From contig NC_134400.1 of NCBI RefSeq assembly GCF_050003625.1, positions 62,992,241 through 63,056,240 of the forward strand: a stretch of DNA of 64,000 nt, read 5' to 3'. This DNA is from Haematobia irritans. Lineage: Eukaryota; Arthropoda; Insecta; Diptera; Muscidae. Under the pieces are notes generated by a model. It was not told the DNA's origin, searched no databases, and was given only the letters and a program-made list of their open reading frames with translations. Made by a program: the position numbers and the translations under genes. Every line of letters starts with the position of its first letter. Positions within the stretch are counted from its first letter, which is position 1. This document shows positions 51,664 to 63,822 of the stretch, piece by piece.

Positions 51664-52080
51664 AGGGCTGTTTTCTTTTAGCACTGAATGCAACATTTGT
51701 ATGGGCTATCCAGAATATCGTTGCACTGGTGTTCTATCCAGAACATCTCATCAGTGCAAATCGCGCCGATGTTGCCAGATTGTATTTTGATAAAGTGACA
51801 CTTCTTCAATTCACAATAGCAATTTATTGTGACTAATTTATCGAAAAACATGAAATTCAAAGTGGTACAGTGTCATAAATAATTGCAGCAATAAATATTT
51901 ATTAGTAATTGGAGCATTTCATACATTAAAAATGCAAGATTTCACTTCCTTTCTGTGATTGTTTTTGAACAGCTGATGACAGTGTTGCATATTTTTGGAG
52001 ATGTCCTGAATAAACGAGTACTCTGTTTTCTTTTAGTCCTCCGCGTCTTAGGGCATCCAGTGCTAAAAGAAAACAGCCCT
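51664..52080. mobile_element. MITE with AGGGCTGTTTTCTTTTAGCA ends
   Basis: A perfect 23-bp inverted terminal repeat (51664-51686, 52058-52080), interior without coding capacity. Flanks suggest a TA or TTA target, but the duplication is ambiguous. It sits inside gypsy fragment D. Confidence 0.8.
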
Positions 52081-52081
52081 T

Positions 52082-52885
52082 ATGAATCGAATGACTGTTG
52101 CAGACATAATCGAAAAATATTCTGAAATTTTTCAGCAAATGGTAGGTTGCATACCAGATCTAATTTGTTCTTTAAAGATGCAGCCAGGAGTGAAGCCGAA
52201 ATTTTCAAGAGAGCGCCAAGTGCCATTTGCACTTCGAGAAAAAGTAGGTTGCATACCAGATCTAATTTGTTCTTTAAAGATGCAGCCAGGAGTGGAGCCG
52301 AAATTTTTAAGAGAGCGCCAAGTTCCATTTGCACTTCGAGAAAAAGTCGTGCGGGAGTTGGACAGCCTGGAGAGAGATGGAATCATAAGAAAAGTTAACA
52401 CTAGTAATTGGGGGTCACCCTTTGTTGTTATTTCAAAACCTGATGGTAATGACCGTTTATGTGTGGATTATAAAATTGCCGTCAATCCTCAATTAGAGCC
52501 AGCACATTACCCTATCAAGAAGATTGATGAAATTGTTAATACATTAAACAAACTCTAAATATTTTTGCAAACTCGACTTATATAAAGCGTATTTACATGT
52601 TGCAGTGAACGATGACTGTAAAAGAATCCAAACAATATCAACACACAGAGGAACTTATCAAATGAATAGATTGATGTCCCTTGAAGACGGAAGCTTTAGC
52701 AAAGATGCCGCGACCACAAAATCCAGATGAGGTAAGACGATTTCTTGGAATGATAACGTACTATTCTAGGTTTATACCAGATACAGCAACAAAAACATAT
52801 CACCTTCGCCAGCTATTGGAAAAAGGAAATCGGTTTTACTAGAGTAAACAATGCGAGAAAGCATTTGCTGATCTCAAAGCTGAAG
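52082..52885 (+). pseudogene. pol: Gypsy fragment D: reverse transcriptase with internal duplication
   Basis: The frame from 52082 to 52558 contains the RT fingers (LERDGIIRKVNTSNWGSPFVV, with KPDGNDRLCVDYK). A 102-bp segment (52142-52243) is repeated in frame at 52244-52345. Beyond a stop, the RT motif A region (FCKLDLYKAY) and later the thumb are present in other frames, but most of RT including motif C is deleted near 52680. It ends at the BEL fragment near 52885. Confidence 0.72.
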
Positions 52886-54070
52886 TTCTCCACCTCCCAA
52901 ACACGTGAAATCTGTTTCTCCAATGAGATTTCACAAAAATGGGAGCCAAGAGTAGACGAAGAACGTGTGGATAAAGCTGGAACTGGACCAGTTAGTATCC
53001 AGCCAAATATGGTTTCTTGAGCAATAAATGAGCCACAAACCTGTCCCTTAACGCCTGAAAGCATAATGGAAGGAATCAAATCAGCACCCAAGAGTAAATC
53101 AATTTTGGCACTTTTAAAAAAATTCGGACGGGCCAATGTGATGTCTGGAAGTCCGGAAAGTGAGGATCGGTCTATATTACTGGAAAGAAGACTACTTAAT
53201 AGGTGCGGCACTACTAGAGCCGAAATAAAAACACTTTTACTATGATCTGTACTGGAACATAGCTTGAAGGAACATTCCTTAAGGCCGGTACTATGTTCAT
53301 TCTTGCGAAAAATTTTTATGGAAACCATTATTTCGCACATAGAAAGCGGCGTTTTTTTAGGTAGCTTGGAGCGCTATTTTACAGGGAGCGATATTGGATT
53401 AAGTTGGTGGTTGTTGCTTGTTTTTACAAAATAACATTTTATTTTTCCTTGGGCAATTGATCTGCTATTCCTTTGATCCTTTGTACAGTTTCGGACCAAA
53501 AATATGGTCCGTGTTTGATTTATAAATCCGCACAAATAGCTTTTAATAAATAAATTATTTCTTAATTCACATTGCAAATGGCGCCGTGCTATAAACGTCA
53601 GTTTTTCAACACGAAAAAACAAAGTATCACAAATGGAAAAAATTTCGCAAATTTTTCGCAGTTTTTGGTTTTGTATGGAGTTTCAACGCGAAAACCGAAC
53701 AGAGTACCGGCCTTTATGTGTGGAAGCAGAAACGGTATTATTTAGCCCAGAAATCTGAGCAGAACCCCTTTTAAATGGAAGTTTCATGACATTGAATAAC
53801 CTCTCAGATATAAACGTTCCTTCGGACCCAGAATCAATCAATGCCCTTGCACAAAATTTCAAATCATTATGGCAGATGTTGACAATCGCTGTGCCCAACA
53901 AAACCCCACAAGAGTTGGCAGCGAAACATGTCTGAACAACACCATTTGCCGGGAGGTTGAGTGGACTGTATGGAACAGGATGGGGATAATGGCGTAGCAA
54001 TTGGTTCGGGAATGGATTGTTTATTAGGAGCTGCATTACCGTCGGAACCATTAGTGTTCTTATGAAGAAG
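52886..54070 (-). pseudogene. pol: BEL/Pao fragment (copy B): protease and pre-RT region
   Basis: The minus strand has ALIDSGSEGTFIS at ~53840, a normal retropepsin active site, and ISGLNN just after. Beyond the MITE it continues with DLLLGADLIPS and IFGWILTG, the same region seen in BEL copy A at 7100-7220. It differs clearly in sequence from copy A, so it belongs to a different BEL family. It is cut at both sides by the gypsy fragment and LINE copy D. Confidence 0.75.
53282..53713. mobile_element. PIF/Harbinger-like MITE in BEL fragment
   Basis: Ends are AGGCCGGTACTATGTTC and the near-complement at the right. TTA occurs on both sides (53279-53281, 53714-53716). The 432-bp element splits the BEL frame and has no transposase. 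Confidence 0.82.
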
Positions 54071-54657
54071 GGTATTAGGTTAGGTTAGGTTAAAGTGGCA
54101 GCCCGATTAAGTTTCAGGCTCACTTAGACTATTCAGTCCATTGTGATACCACATTTAACTAAAAGTACCTATTACATATGGCACTTCTAGTTTTAAGGAC
54201 TGAACCTTCTCTATTATTTTCTTTTGTTGATCCAACCAGATTGTTCCAAAAACATTAACAGACTGCTTAAGTTAACGTTTTCCAGGTCCGCCAGTAATCT
54301 AAAGCTATATGCCCCTACAATTTGCTTACGCCTTACACAAAATGTAGGACACTCGCACAAGAGGTGAGAAAACTAGCATATCTAGTGTGCGGTTCAAGTT
54401 TAAATGGCGCCATATTTGCTTGGTGTCGTTACAACCCTTGCAATTCTCCCATCGAACATTTGCCATCATGACGGCCTTCTCACGCAGTAAGAGCTTGCAG
54501 GTTGCCAGAGACATACCAACAGATTCTAGTTCCCGTTGTTGCAGCTGATTGTTTGGCCAAAATGTCTAAAGGCAATAGATGCAGCATGACATTAAGGGAA
54601 TCTGTTCCTGTCTTACTAAATGCGCCTGAGATACACAAGCACGCCATACGCTGAACT

Positions 54658-55179
54658 TTATCTAAACCTGTCGGTTGCTGAAGTGCCGGCCACCAGACTA
54701 CAACACCAATGCACAATTTTTGGTTTTAGTACCCACTTTTTCCCTATTGCCTTTTTGCACGAGTATAAAGCTACCGTTGCTTTCCTCGCCCTTTCTTCAA
54801 TATTAAGCTTAAAGTTCAGCTTCCTGTCCAAAATAACGCCAAGGTATTTTGCACACTCACTAAAGGGAATTTCAATACCCCCTAAGGAAATGGGCCTAAC
54901 CGTGGGAGTTTTGCTATCTTTGCAGTACATGACTAGTTCTGTCTTTGCAAGATTTACCCCAAGACCATTATCTTTCGCCCATTTCTCAGTCATCCGGAGG
55001 GCTCTCTGTATAATATCTCTAACAGTTGATGGGAATTTTCCCCTGACTGCTAGCGCCACATCATCTGCGTATGCCACCACTTGTATCCTTTCTTTTTCTA
55101 GGGAAACCAGAAGGTCGTTTATAGCAACATTCCAAAGAAGAGGTGATAGAACTCCTCCTTGAGGAGTGCCTCTGTTCAC
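54658..55179 (-). pseudogene. LINE D reverse transcriptase, C-terminal part
   Basis: A 173-codon frame with GTPQGGVLSPLLWN and YADDVALAVRG, matching RT motifs B and C with YADD intact. It ends in the deletion that removes the thumb and most of RNase H. Confidence 0.82.
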
Positions 55180-55421
55180 ACACCTTTTTATGTTTGCTTG
55201 CCCTAGTGTGGCTGAAATGCGTCTCTTCCTTAGAAGTTCGTCTAACAGCCTAAGTATACCTGGATCAACATTCAGAGTTGTCAGTCCATTTAATATCGAG
55301 GATGGACGTTATTGAACGCCCCTTCGATGTCTAGAAACGCCACGATTGTGTATTCTTTGACAGATAGTGAGCTTTCAATAAACATGTCTAGTTCATGTAA
55401 TGCGGTCTCAGTAGACCAGCC

Positions 55422-56138
55422 CTACGAATATGCATGTTGTCGTTTCGAGAGTAAACTTGAATCAACGCTAGTTCTGAGATAAATATCTATCATCCTCTCC
55501 AGAGTCTTAAGTAGGAATGATGATAAGCTGATTGGTCGGAAATCCTTCGCATTCGAGTGAGAGGCTTCTCCCGCTTTAGGTATGAAAACGACTTTTGATT
55601 CCCTCCACTTTTTTGGAATATATGCTAAGTTTATACATTCTTTATATATCACCGTTAACCAGGGGATAATTCTGTCAGCCACCGCTTGTAACTCCGCCGT
55701 AGTAATTCCATCAGGTCCGGGGGATTTGAATGATCCAAAGCTATTTAAAGCCCATTTTATTCTAGATTCCGATACAATTTCCTCGACAGGAAATGACCGC
55801 TGAGCCACTGTAGCACCGCCAGAACATGGTCCAACCGTCTGACTTCCAGGAAAATGTGTGTCCAATAGTACCTCCAGCGTCTCCTCACTGAATGTTGTCC
55901 AATTGCCCTCCGATGTTTTCATGAAACCTGGAGCGGAGTTAGTGGATGCTAGTACCTTCCGTAGTCTGGAAGCCTCGGACGTATTCTCAATACTGCTGCA
56001 GTAAACATTCCAAGAGTTATGCTGAGCTTTTCTCAGTTCTCGCTTGTATCCTCTCAGATTCTTCTTGTAAGCGTCCCAATCCTCAGGAGCTCTGGTGGAC
56101 TTGGCTTTGTTAAAGAGCTTCCTGCAGGATTTCCTCAT
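55422..56138 (-). pseudogene. LINE D reverse transcriptase, N-terminal part
   Basis: A 238-codon frame covering the pre-RT region (KSCRKLFNKAKSTRAPEDW) and RT fingers (SPGPDGITTAELQ, DFRPISLSSFLLK). A small deletion and frame change near 55300-55420 separate it from the downstream frame. Confidence 0.82.
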
Positions 56139-56406
56139 ATTACTTAACTCCGTAGACCACCATGTTGGTCGATTTTCCCCCTTGGCTTCCCTCTAAGGCA
56201 TGCAGCTATCAGTGAGATGTTGAAGGCCTTAGTAATCCTCTCCACTGCGTGTTCGATATCTTGCACAGTGCATTTCCGGTATCATCATATTGAAAGATTT
56301 CCTATACCTATTCCAATCGGCTTTCCTAACATTTGGCGGATATATGGTCTTGGTGGTATGAACATCAAATTTGAAACTGATGTAGCGATGATCTGAGTAG
56401 CTATGT

Positions 56407-57004
56407 TCACTTACTCCACTCCGATGTCATTTCATTCAGTTCCTGCGAGGCCAAGGTGACGTCCAAATCCTCTTGCCTGTTTTTAGTGACAAAGGTTTGG
56501 GCATCTCCCTTATTGCAAACTACCAAATTAGTACGCAAAATAAACTGTAGGAGTGACTCTCCTCTTGTATTAAAGTCACCACTTCCCCACATACTATGAT
56601 GTGCATTTGCATCGCATCCCATAATGAGTTTTGTCTTTGTTTTCAATGACTCCTCAACTAAGGTTTTAACGGTGTCCCATGTAGACCGAAGATACCCAAT
56701 GTTTGCATTTGGCTATTTCTAATCTGGCAACGACAGAGTCAGTATTGCACATTGAAGGAAGCAGAAACAAGTTGAGCTCGTTTTTAGCAATTAAACAGAC
56801 TCCATTTACACCATTACCAGTGTACTGCAATAGTTTGAACCCCGGAGTACTTAATTCACATATTTTGTTTCTATAAACATATGGTTCTTGAATAAGAACT
56901 ATATCTATGTCCCCTTTCATCAGGAGAACTTTTAAGGCAGCACATGCAGCCTTACAATGGTGAAGATTTATCAGGAGGATCCGTAGGACCATCGAGATTT
57001 TCAA
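56407..57004 (-). pseudogene. LINE D endonuclease
   Basis: Two frames hold QEPYVYRNKICEL (57004-56666) and MGCDANAHHSMWGSGD (56646-56407). The second ends where TSEWSK meets a stop. A short deletion near 56660 shifts the frame between them. Confidence 0.8.
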
Positions 57005-57009
57005 TAACC

Positions 57010-58007
57010 GTCACATCAGCCGTTTTAATCGAGTCATCAAGAATGTCCTATTCAGATATCTCTGTGACTCTCGCAATAACCATAGGTTCAACTTTGGCGA
57101 GTTTTGAGGCAGTAGAAACCTCCTCTCGCATACGGTGTCTATCCATGTCTGCATCTTTGGTATCTCCCTCGACTTCGCAAGAGGATCCGCTTATTTCTGA
57201 TTCAGAAACTGCCAACCTTCCAATCAGATGTTGAAAGATCTGGATTGCATTGTTTCAGTCTATTTAAAATAGATTCAGGGTCAGGAGGGTTTGCAGGTAT
57301 CCATGCATGTGCTCTTTGTCTAGCGTATGTCTTTCTTATCGACTAACTGTAGAGCAGCTACTTCCCAAACTTCACCAATTAGTATCAAAGCAGCTTTAAA
57401 ACACTCTATAGACCTCTGGTCGTCAAATGCGACTAGCTTAAATCGGTCTTGATACCAACCAGATCTGGGCCGGGAAACTTTTCCAGTACCTGTGAGTAGA
57501 CGCCAGACAAACCGTTCTCAATTTCCCCCCATTTTTGCTTTGGAACCATACCGTCCAATGCTCCTTTATTAATGATAGCCATCACAAGGCTGTCTTTAGC
57601 AACTGAGGCAAACGATCTTTGATCCCTTTTGGAGGATGGCAGCTCATCCGGTGATCGTTCCCTTTTTCCAGCTTCAAGAATTCCTTGAGCCCATTTTAAG
57701 GAATCGCTCTGTTTAGCCGACAACGTACTTGGGTCGACTGATCCTAATTTCTTTAGGATAAAAAAAGCATTTTTGCGTTCCTTGAATCTCTTTCATGAGG
57801 GATTACCTCCTTTTGATGTCGTTACCTTAGCAAAGGTTCGACTTGACAAAGTGTCGCCACCTGTCGACTAATTGGGCCTAACTCTTGGTCATTCCCCTAA
57901 TTTATAACTCCAAATAATTGGGCCTACCCGTCCACTGGGCCCTGAAGTTAGCAACCCAGAGGATGACTTTGAATTTCGCTGCATGGTGGCTTAATATCCC
58001 ACCACAC
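57010..58007 (-). pseudogene. LINE D ORF1, fragmented
   Basis: ORF1 N-terminal codons near 57980-57730 and the QRSFASVAKDSLVM region (57723-57433) are recognisable. The DUF4780-type C-terminal part at 57430-57010 is split by several small deletions. Confidence 0.75.
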
Positions 58008-58019
58008 TTCCGAACGAAA

Positions 58020-58467
58020 CAAGCTATTGACTTGAAACTTGGCATAAGTAGTTGTTATTGATGTAGGTCGGATGGTATTGCAAATGGACCACTTTTACGT
58101 ATTGCGGAGCCTTGTAGATAAGCAAATTACATCCGATCCGGTTGAAATTTGATACGTTGTGTTAGTATATGGTCCTTATCGGTTCATAATTATATATAGC
58201 CCCCATATAAACCGATCTTCAGATTTGACCTCCGGAGCCTCTTGGAGGAGCAAATTCCATCCGATCCGGTGGAATTTTCGTACGAGGTGTAAGTATATAG
58301 TCTCTCACAATCATGCAAAAATTTGTCCATATCGGTCTATAATTATATATATTATAGCCCTCATATAAACCGATCCCCAGATATGACTTCCGGAGCCTGT
58401 TTGAGGAGCAAATCCGATCCGATTGAAATTTGATACGTGGTTTAAGTATATAGTCTCTAATAACCGG
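58020..58467. repeat. Diverged tandem ~170-bp repeat
   Basis: Units contain GAGCAAATTCCATCCGATCCGGT and ATATAGCCCCCATATAAACCGATC variants. It is related in part to the array at 49964-50595 on the other strand. No coding capacity. Confidence 0.7.
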
Positions 58468-58575
58468 ACCGGAGCGGTCAATTTTTTTTCGCTCCGCTCC
58501 GGAGGAAAAAAATCGCTCCGCTCCGAGACAAAAAATCGCTCCGCTCTCGCTCCTTCTTAGAGAAAATTATAGCAC
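58468..58575 (+). mobile_element. Truncated left end of hAT family H1
   Basis: GGACCGGAGCGGTCAATTTTTTTTCGC through GCTCC-rich repeats to AGAGAAAATTATAGCAC parallels 3140-3285. The outermost CAGGGATC is lost, and no right end follows nearby. Confidence 0.75.
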
Positions 58576-59230
58576 ACTGAATTATTTTTTCAATTCATTT
58601 TTATTTTACGAAGATAAAAAAACATACTTCCATAGTTGTATTATAAAAGAAAAACAAAAAAAACAAACAGTAACACAAACACAATTCCTCTCTGTCCATT
58701 CCTGGTTTAGGAGCAAAATAGAGGCTTGGAACTGAAAGGCAGTGATGCCAACTCCCGAATGACAAAAAGCACAAAAATATATTATAATTTTTGACACCCC
58801 AATTCCCATCACAAAAAATATCCAGGCAGTTAAAATTCAGTCAGCACAGAAAAACCTTCGCCCTAGAATATGGATGATATATGGATAAAATAGGTATTGA
58901 TTTGAAGCAAAAATTAAATTATGAATCTTTATCAAAAATCAATCTGTTCGATGTACGTTGTACACAGCTTTATATTTTTAATGCTTATTTCAATTTCATT
59001 CCTTTCATTTTGATCAGTAATGAATTTCAGTAAAAAATTTACGACAAATTTCAAATTGTGATTTTTAGAGGACAAAATAAATTTTTCGACACTGAATATG
59101 TAAATACTCTTGGTTATTTTAATATTTACAGGGATTCCATTACTTATTCTAATGACATTTTTATTAAGCTCAGATGTTTTACACTCGTCGAAGGGCTTTT
59201 CAAAAGGATTCCTAAATAACAATATTGATT
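58576..59230. other. No recognised feature
   Basis: AT-rich DNA. Frames of 68-96 codons on the minus strand carry no recognisable motif. Confidence 0.4.
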
Positions 59231-59244
59231 TATAACAAGATCAA

Positions 59245-59598
59245 GAGAGCCACCGTGGTGCAATGGATAGCATGTCCGCCTTGCATACACAAGGTTGTGG
59301 GGTCGATTCCTGCTTTGACCGAACACCAAAAAGTTTTTCAGCGGTGGATTATCCCACCTCTGTAATGCTGGTGACATTTCTGAGGGTTTCAAAACTTCTC
59401 TAAGTGGTTTCACTGCAATGTGGAACGCCGTTCGGACTCGGCAAAAAAAAAACAAGGTCCCTTGTCATTGAACTTAACATGGAATCGGGCAGCACTCAGT
59501 GATAAGAGAGAAGTTCACCAATGTGGTATCACAATGGACTGAATAGTCCAAGTGAGCCTGATACATCGGACTGCAACCTAACCTAACCTAACCTAACC
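59245..59598 (+). mobile_element. tRNA-derived SINE, copy 2
   Basis: The tRNA-like head starts GAGAGCCACCGTGGTGCAATGG, with a B-box-like GGTCGATTCC. The body matches copy 1, and the tail is AACCTAACCTAACCTAACC. It is flanked by the exact 14-bp duplication TATAACAAGATCAA (59231-59244, 59599-59612). Confidence 0.92.
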
Positions 59599-59612
59599 TA
59601 TAACAAGATCAA

Positions 59613-61680
59613 TATTACATTCATAACAATCTAATTCTATATTTGACAATATATTGAGTTTTTAACAATCTATTTAGATCATTAAAAAAGTTTTGTGTTA
59701 AAAGGTGCTGTCAATCAAACTAAACATTGTCAAATATAAAGCACTAAATGCAAACGCATTAAAGCCCCAACTTGGTGCTTTTAGAAATCAAAAAGCACTA
59801 ATTTTGGTGCTAAAAGCACCAAACTGGCATCACTGCTGAAAGATCTTATATTCTTACTAAGAGGGAGTAGAATTATCAAAGATAATTGAGTATAACAAGA
59901 TTAAGCATTGTGCACTTATCAAGAGAAGACAAATGTCAAGGTGTAGAGGGCTATGAGAAAAAAATTGTTTTATTTGTCAATTTTTTTTCCAAAGCAGCTC
60001 TGCCCAAGAATAAATTTAAACGGCAATATTCACATAAAACCATAATGAATATTTGCTTTAAAATACACATACGTTTTATTTTAATTTTCTACAATCGTTT
60101 TGGTACTGCTTTTGTGGGTTTTTATTCAGAAATTTATGAAAAACACAAATGTTATGATATTTTCCGACGCAAACGGCAGTACATTTGAGAGACACGTCGA
60201 CGCAAACTTTATGATATTTTGTTGGCTGAGTCCTCTGGTGCTTCAGTTTTGCTATGACAAGACTGCATCTTCTTCTCAATTATCTTTGGAATTATTTAGA
60301 GCAGTGTTGCCAGGTGATTCTTGAACCCTACCCCCAAATTATAAGAAAAAGCCCCTAAATTGTTCTAGATTTTTTTCAAAGACCCAAAAAATACATTTTA
60401 GGAATTTAAATAGGAAAAAATGGTTTTCAAAATTTTGAGAAAAAACCCTGTATAGATTCACATGTACACAATATGCTAAAAAGCAGATAAAACTAAATAA
60501 TTCAATGTATAACTCAAATTAATTAAAAATATATAAGTGAAAATTCGGGCTATAAAGAAAAAAATAATAAATAACCAAAAGTACAATTCGCTAAAATAGT
60601 CCAGAATTTCAAAATCTTCATCAGCACGGTACAAATTTTTGGAAGTAAATAATTTCACTTCTAGGTGTAAAGTTGTGACACCTATCATTTAAGGAATATT
60701 TAATCCTTAAAGAGCTTTTAGCTGTGAAGTTAACATACGATTAATTAATTAAAATTAATTAATTTGTTTTAAACCATGTCGAACATTGAAAATGTCCTTT
60801 CAAAATAAGCTTGTGAAAATGGCAGCGAAAATAATGCTAGCATTACTTGCTTAAATTTAGGAAATTAGGTTGACTTCCCCATCTTGTTTTTTTTTTCAAA
60901 TGCATGACGGAATTTTACCGAATATGGTTGAGTATTGTTTTACTTTATGAGGTGAAAGACATTTTTTACCCAAAAAAAAAAAAAATAAATAAATAAAAGT
61001 TACAAAAAACCCACACTGCATGAAGGACAGTGGTGGCAGGCGACAACACGTAAAGGTAAGTAAAATGTTCAGTTTTGAGCTGAAAACCAGCTTGTTTTTA
61101 CTCTTTTAATTAATTAATTTAGAAGTATAAAATATTTCGCAATCAATTCTTTGGATCTTTTCCATGCATAATTTCACAAGATAAAAATATAATCGTGGTC
61201 GTATATATTTTTAATTATTGTAATTTTATGTTAGTGTTTTGGTGGAAAAATCGAACATAAGAAAAAAGATATATAAAAAATGGTCTGCATGGATTTCCAA
61301 AATTTGTAAAAAATCAGGAACCCAATAAACACAGGATGAGCGTTTTTCAAATGCAACAACTTTTCAGTTTGAGGGTAAATATAATTTTCAACATAAATTC
61401 AACTTGACTTGAAACAGCTCATCTTCAATATATCTTCAAATTATTTGCGAATTACTTCCAATTTGCCAAAATGTTGATGAAATCTTTGAAAAAGTGTTGA
61501 AGATAATATGAGAAAACTTTGACAAAACACTACCCTAAAATGCAATGAAAAAACCATGTGGTTTTCAATACTTATTTGTGCAAGTTCGTGGTCAATTGGA
61601 AGAAATAAAAAAAAATGGAAAATTTTAGACAAATAACTGAATTTACTCCAAATAGTTTATAATAATAGGTACGTGAAAAT
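59613..61680. other. Gene-poor interval
   Basis: No supported gene. Contains a cluster of AGCACCAA/TTGGTGCT repeats at ~59765-59825, a CAGTGTTGCCAGG motif at ~60302 reminiscent of a MITE end without a found partner, and long A runs at ~60970. Confidence 0.4.
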
Positions 61681-62154
61681 AAACAAGTATATACGGCCGT
61701 AAGTTCGGCCAGGCCGAAGCTTATGTACCCTCCATCATGGATTGCGTAGAAACTTCATCTAAACACTGCCATCCACAATCGAATTACTTAAGTTGCGGTA
61801 ACGCTTGCCAGTAAATTGTATGTAAGTCCATACGTGGTATATATTAAATCAAAAAAGATCGATCCAATACGTATATAATTCAGTTTGACAAAGTAGACAT
61901 AAAATTTTGACAAAATTTTCTACAGAAATAAAATTTTAACAAAATTTTCTATAGAAATAAAATTTTCACAAAATTTTCTATAGAAATAAAAATTTTGACA
62001 AAATTTTCTATAGAAAGAAAATTTTGACAAAAATTTCTACGGAAATAAAATTTTAACAAAATTTTCTATAGAAACAAACTTTTGACAAAATTTTCTATAG
62101 AAATAAAATCTTGGTAGATTATTTTTGGCTCGAGTGGCAACCATGATTATGAAC
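61681..62154 (+). mobile_element. Left part of a MITE with GTTCGGCC ends, holding a short tandem array
   Basis: The left end AACAAGTATATACGGCC ... AAGTTCGGCC is matched inverted by GGCCGAACTTAG ... TATACTTGTTTT at ~62465-62502. From ~61885 the interior becomes an array of about 28-35-bp units built on TTTTGACAAAATTTTCTATAGAAATAAAA. The array is broken by hAT H1 copy 2 and resumes at 63823. Confidence 0.62.
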
Positions 62155-63814
62155 CAGGGATCCGGAGCGGAGCGGAGCGTTGAGCGGAGCGGAGCAAGCC
62201 CTTTTTTTGCCGGAGCGGGAGCGGAGCGGGAGCGGAGCGGGAGCGGCATTTCTAAAATCCGGAGCGGAGCGGTGTTACAAGAGATGTTAATGATTCCTCT
62301 AAAACTCAAACAAAAATGGTTCTTATAAATCCAGAATATGATATAGTCCTCATAGGTGAAATCTTTAAATTTATCTTCGGGAAGTGTCCTCAAGTCCTCA
62401 CGCCCTCCTAAAATTTCAAAGGAAACCCTAATATTTGGTTCATGGTGGTGGGTATTTAAGGTTCGGCCCGGCCGAACTTAGTGCTGTATATACTTGTTTT
62501 CTTGTCCAAAAGGCAATAAACTTTTGAATGAAGTTGTATTGTCCTTATAATAAAGTGATTTTACTTAAAAATGTGTATCATAACATGAAAGATAAAATTT
62601 TTGAGGTAAGGTCAACGTGACTTTAATAATTAAGAAAAATTCTTTAAAATTAATAAAATTGTCCTTAAATTTGTTTCCTTTTTGCATCTTGCCTACAAAG
62701 CAAAAAATCGTTAAAAAATAAGACATGTTTTTCAACACTTTATTTTAAAGACGCTTCTTACTTGAAACATAGCATAATTTCTGCTGGAAGTCGAGTCTTA
62801 ATATGGAAAAAAAAATAACTCGTTAACTCGTTTTTAAAGGATTTTGATAACAACTGACGAAAAAAATCTAAAAAAATGAAAAATTAACATATGCTTCCTA
62901 GAATGCTTCCTTTAATGAAGTCAAAATGGATTTAATATTTCTGAAAGAATCTTCAAAATTAATAAAATATTTCAACACATTGTTTTAAAGTCATTATACC
63001 CTAAACCACATAGTGGTTAGGGTATAACAAGTTTGATCTGCCAAAAAATGTGCCTACAAGAAATATTGATTTTAGACCCCATAAAATATATACCGATCGA
63101 CTCAGAATCACCTCCTGAGTCGATCTAGCGCTTGGCGTCCGTCCGTCTGTCCATGTATTTGTTGTTCACAGGATTTCGGTCGCAATTATTAACCGATTTT
63201 GATGAAATTTGGTACAGGGAGCTTTTTTGGGCACAAGGACGAACGTTATTGAAGTTGGAAGAAATCGGATCAAATTTAGATATAGCTCCCATATATATGT
63301 ATTGCCCGATTTCGACAAATGGGGTCACGTTGCACTTTTTTTACTAACCGATCGTCGTCAAATTTAGCACAAAATAATCTTCTGTATCACCATTTAAGTC
63401 TGAAAATTTCATCGAAATCGGTTCAGATTTAGATATAGGTCCCATATATATGTATCGCCCGATTTTGTCAAATTAGGTCATAAAACCCTTATTTATCAAC
63501 CGATCTTACTCAAAGTTGGCGAAATGTAATCTTCTATAGCACTAACTATATGTGCAAAAAATCATCGAAATCGGTTCAGATTTAGCTATAGCTCCCATAT
63601 ATGTACCGCCCGATTTTTCTAAATAAAATAAAACTCAATTGAACAAATAATACAATGTTTGTACTATAATTTTCTCGAAGAGGAGCGGAGCGGAGCGTGG
63701 AGCGGAGCGGAGCGATTTTTTTTTTCTCGGAGCGGAGCGAGGAGCGGAGCGGTTTTTTTTTCTCCGGAGCGGGAGCGGAGCGGAGCGAAAAAAATGGACC
63801 GCTCCGGATCCCTG
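62155..63814 (-). mobile_element. Non-autonomous hAT-type element with GC-rich ends (family H1), copy 2
   Basis: Its ends are CAGGGATCCGGAGCGG and CCGCTCCGGATCCCTG. It is flanked by the exact 8-bp duplication TTATGAAC (62147-62154, 63815-63822). It is 1660 bp and inverted relative to copy 1, with which it shares most of its interior from ~62500 to the right end. It carries no transposase. Confidence 0.9.
62290..62502 (+). mobile_element. Right half of a GTTCGGCC-ended MITE inside hAT H1 copy 2
   Basis: This block has no counterpart in hAT copy 1. It ends in the same inverted terminus as 61681 (GGCCGAACTTAG then TATACTTG). It may be a truncated insertion or the product of recombination between MITE copies. 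Confidence 0.5.
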
Positions 63815-63822
63815 TTATGAAC

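Larger units (their letters stand above)
54073..58007 (-). mobile_element. LINE copy D (-), internally deleted
   Basis: The CCTAA tail is at 54073-54090 (as GGTTAGGTTAGG on the plus strand), followed by the shared 3' region. RNase H is largely deleted near 54530. RT segments, endonuclease and ORF1 follow to the ORF1 start near 57980. Compared with copy B it has lost over 1 kb. Confidence 0.85.

Noticed and set aside
59245..59320. tRNA gene
   Set aside because: The A- and B-box-like motifs belong to a SINE head; the sequence does not fold as a full tRNA, and the SINE body and target duplication follow.
60302..61015. hAT MITE beginning CAGTGTTGCCAGG and ending CCCACACTG
   Set aside because: Only about six terminal bases match, and no 8-bp duplication is present.
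61020..61055. Possible first exon with ATG 61020 and an AAAG/GTAAGT donor in phase
   Set aside because: Only 12 codons, no convincing acceptor or downstream exon, and no domain; a single donor match is not enough.
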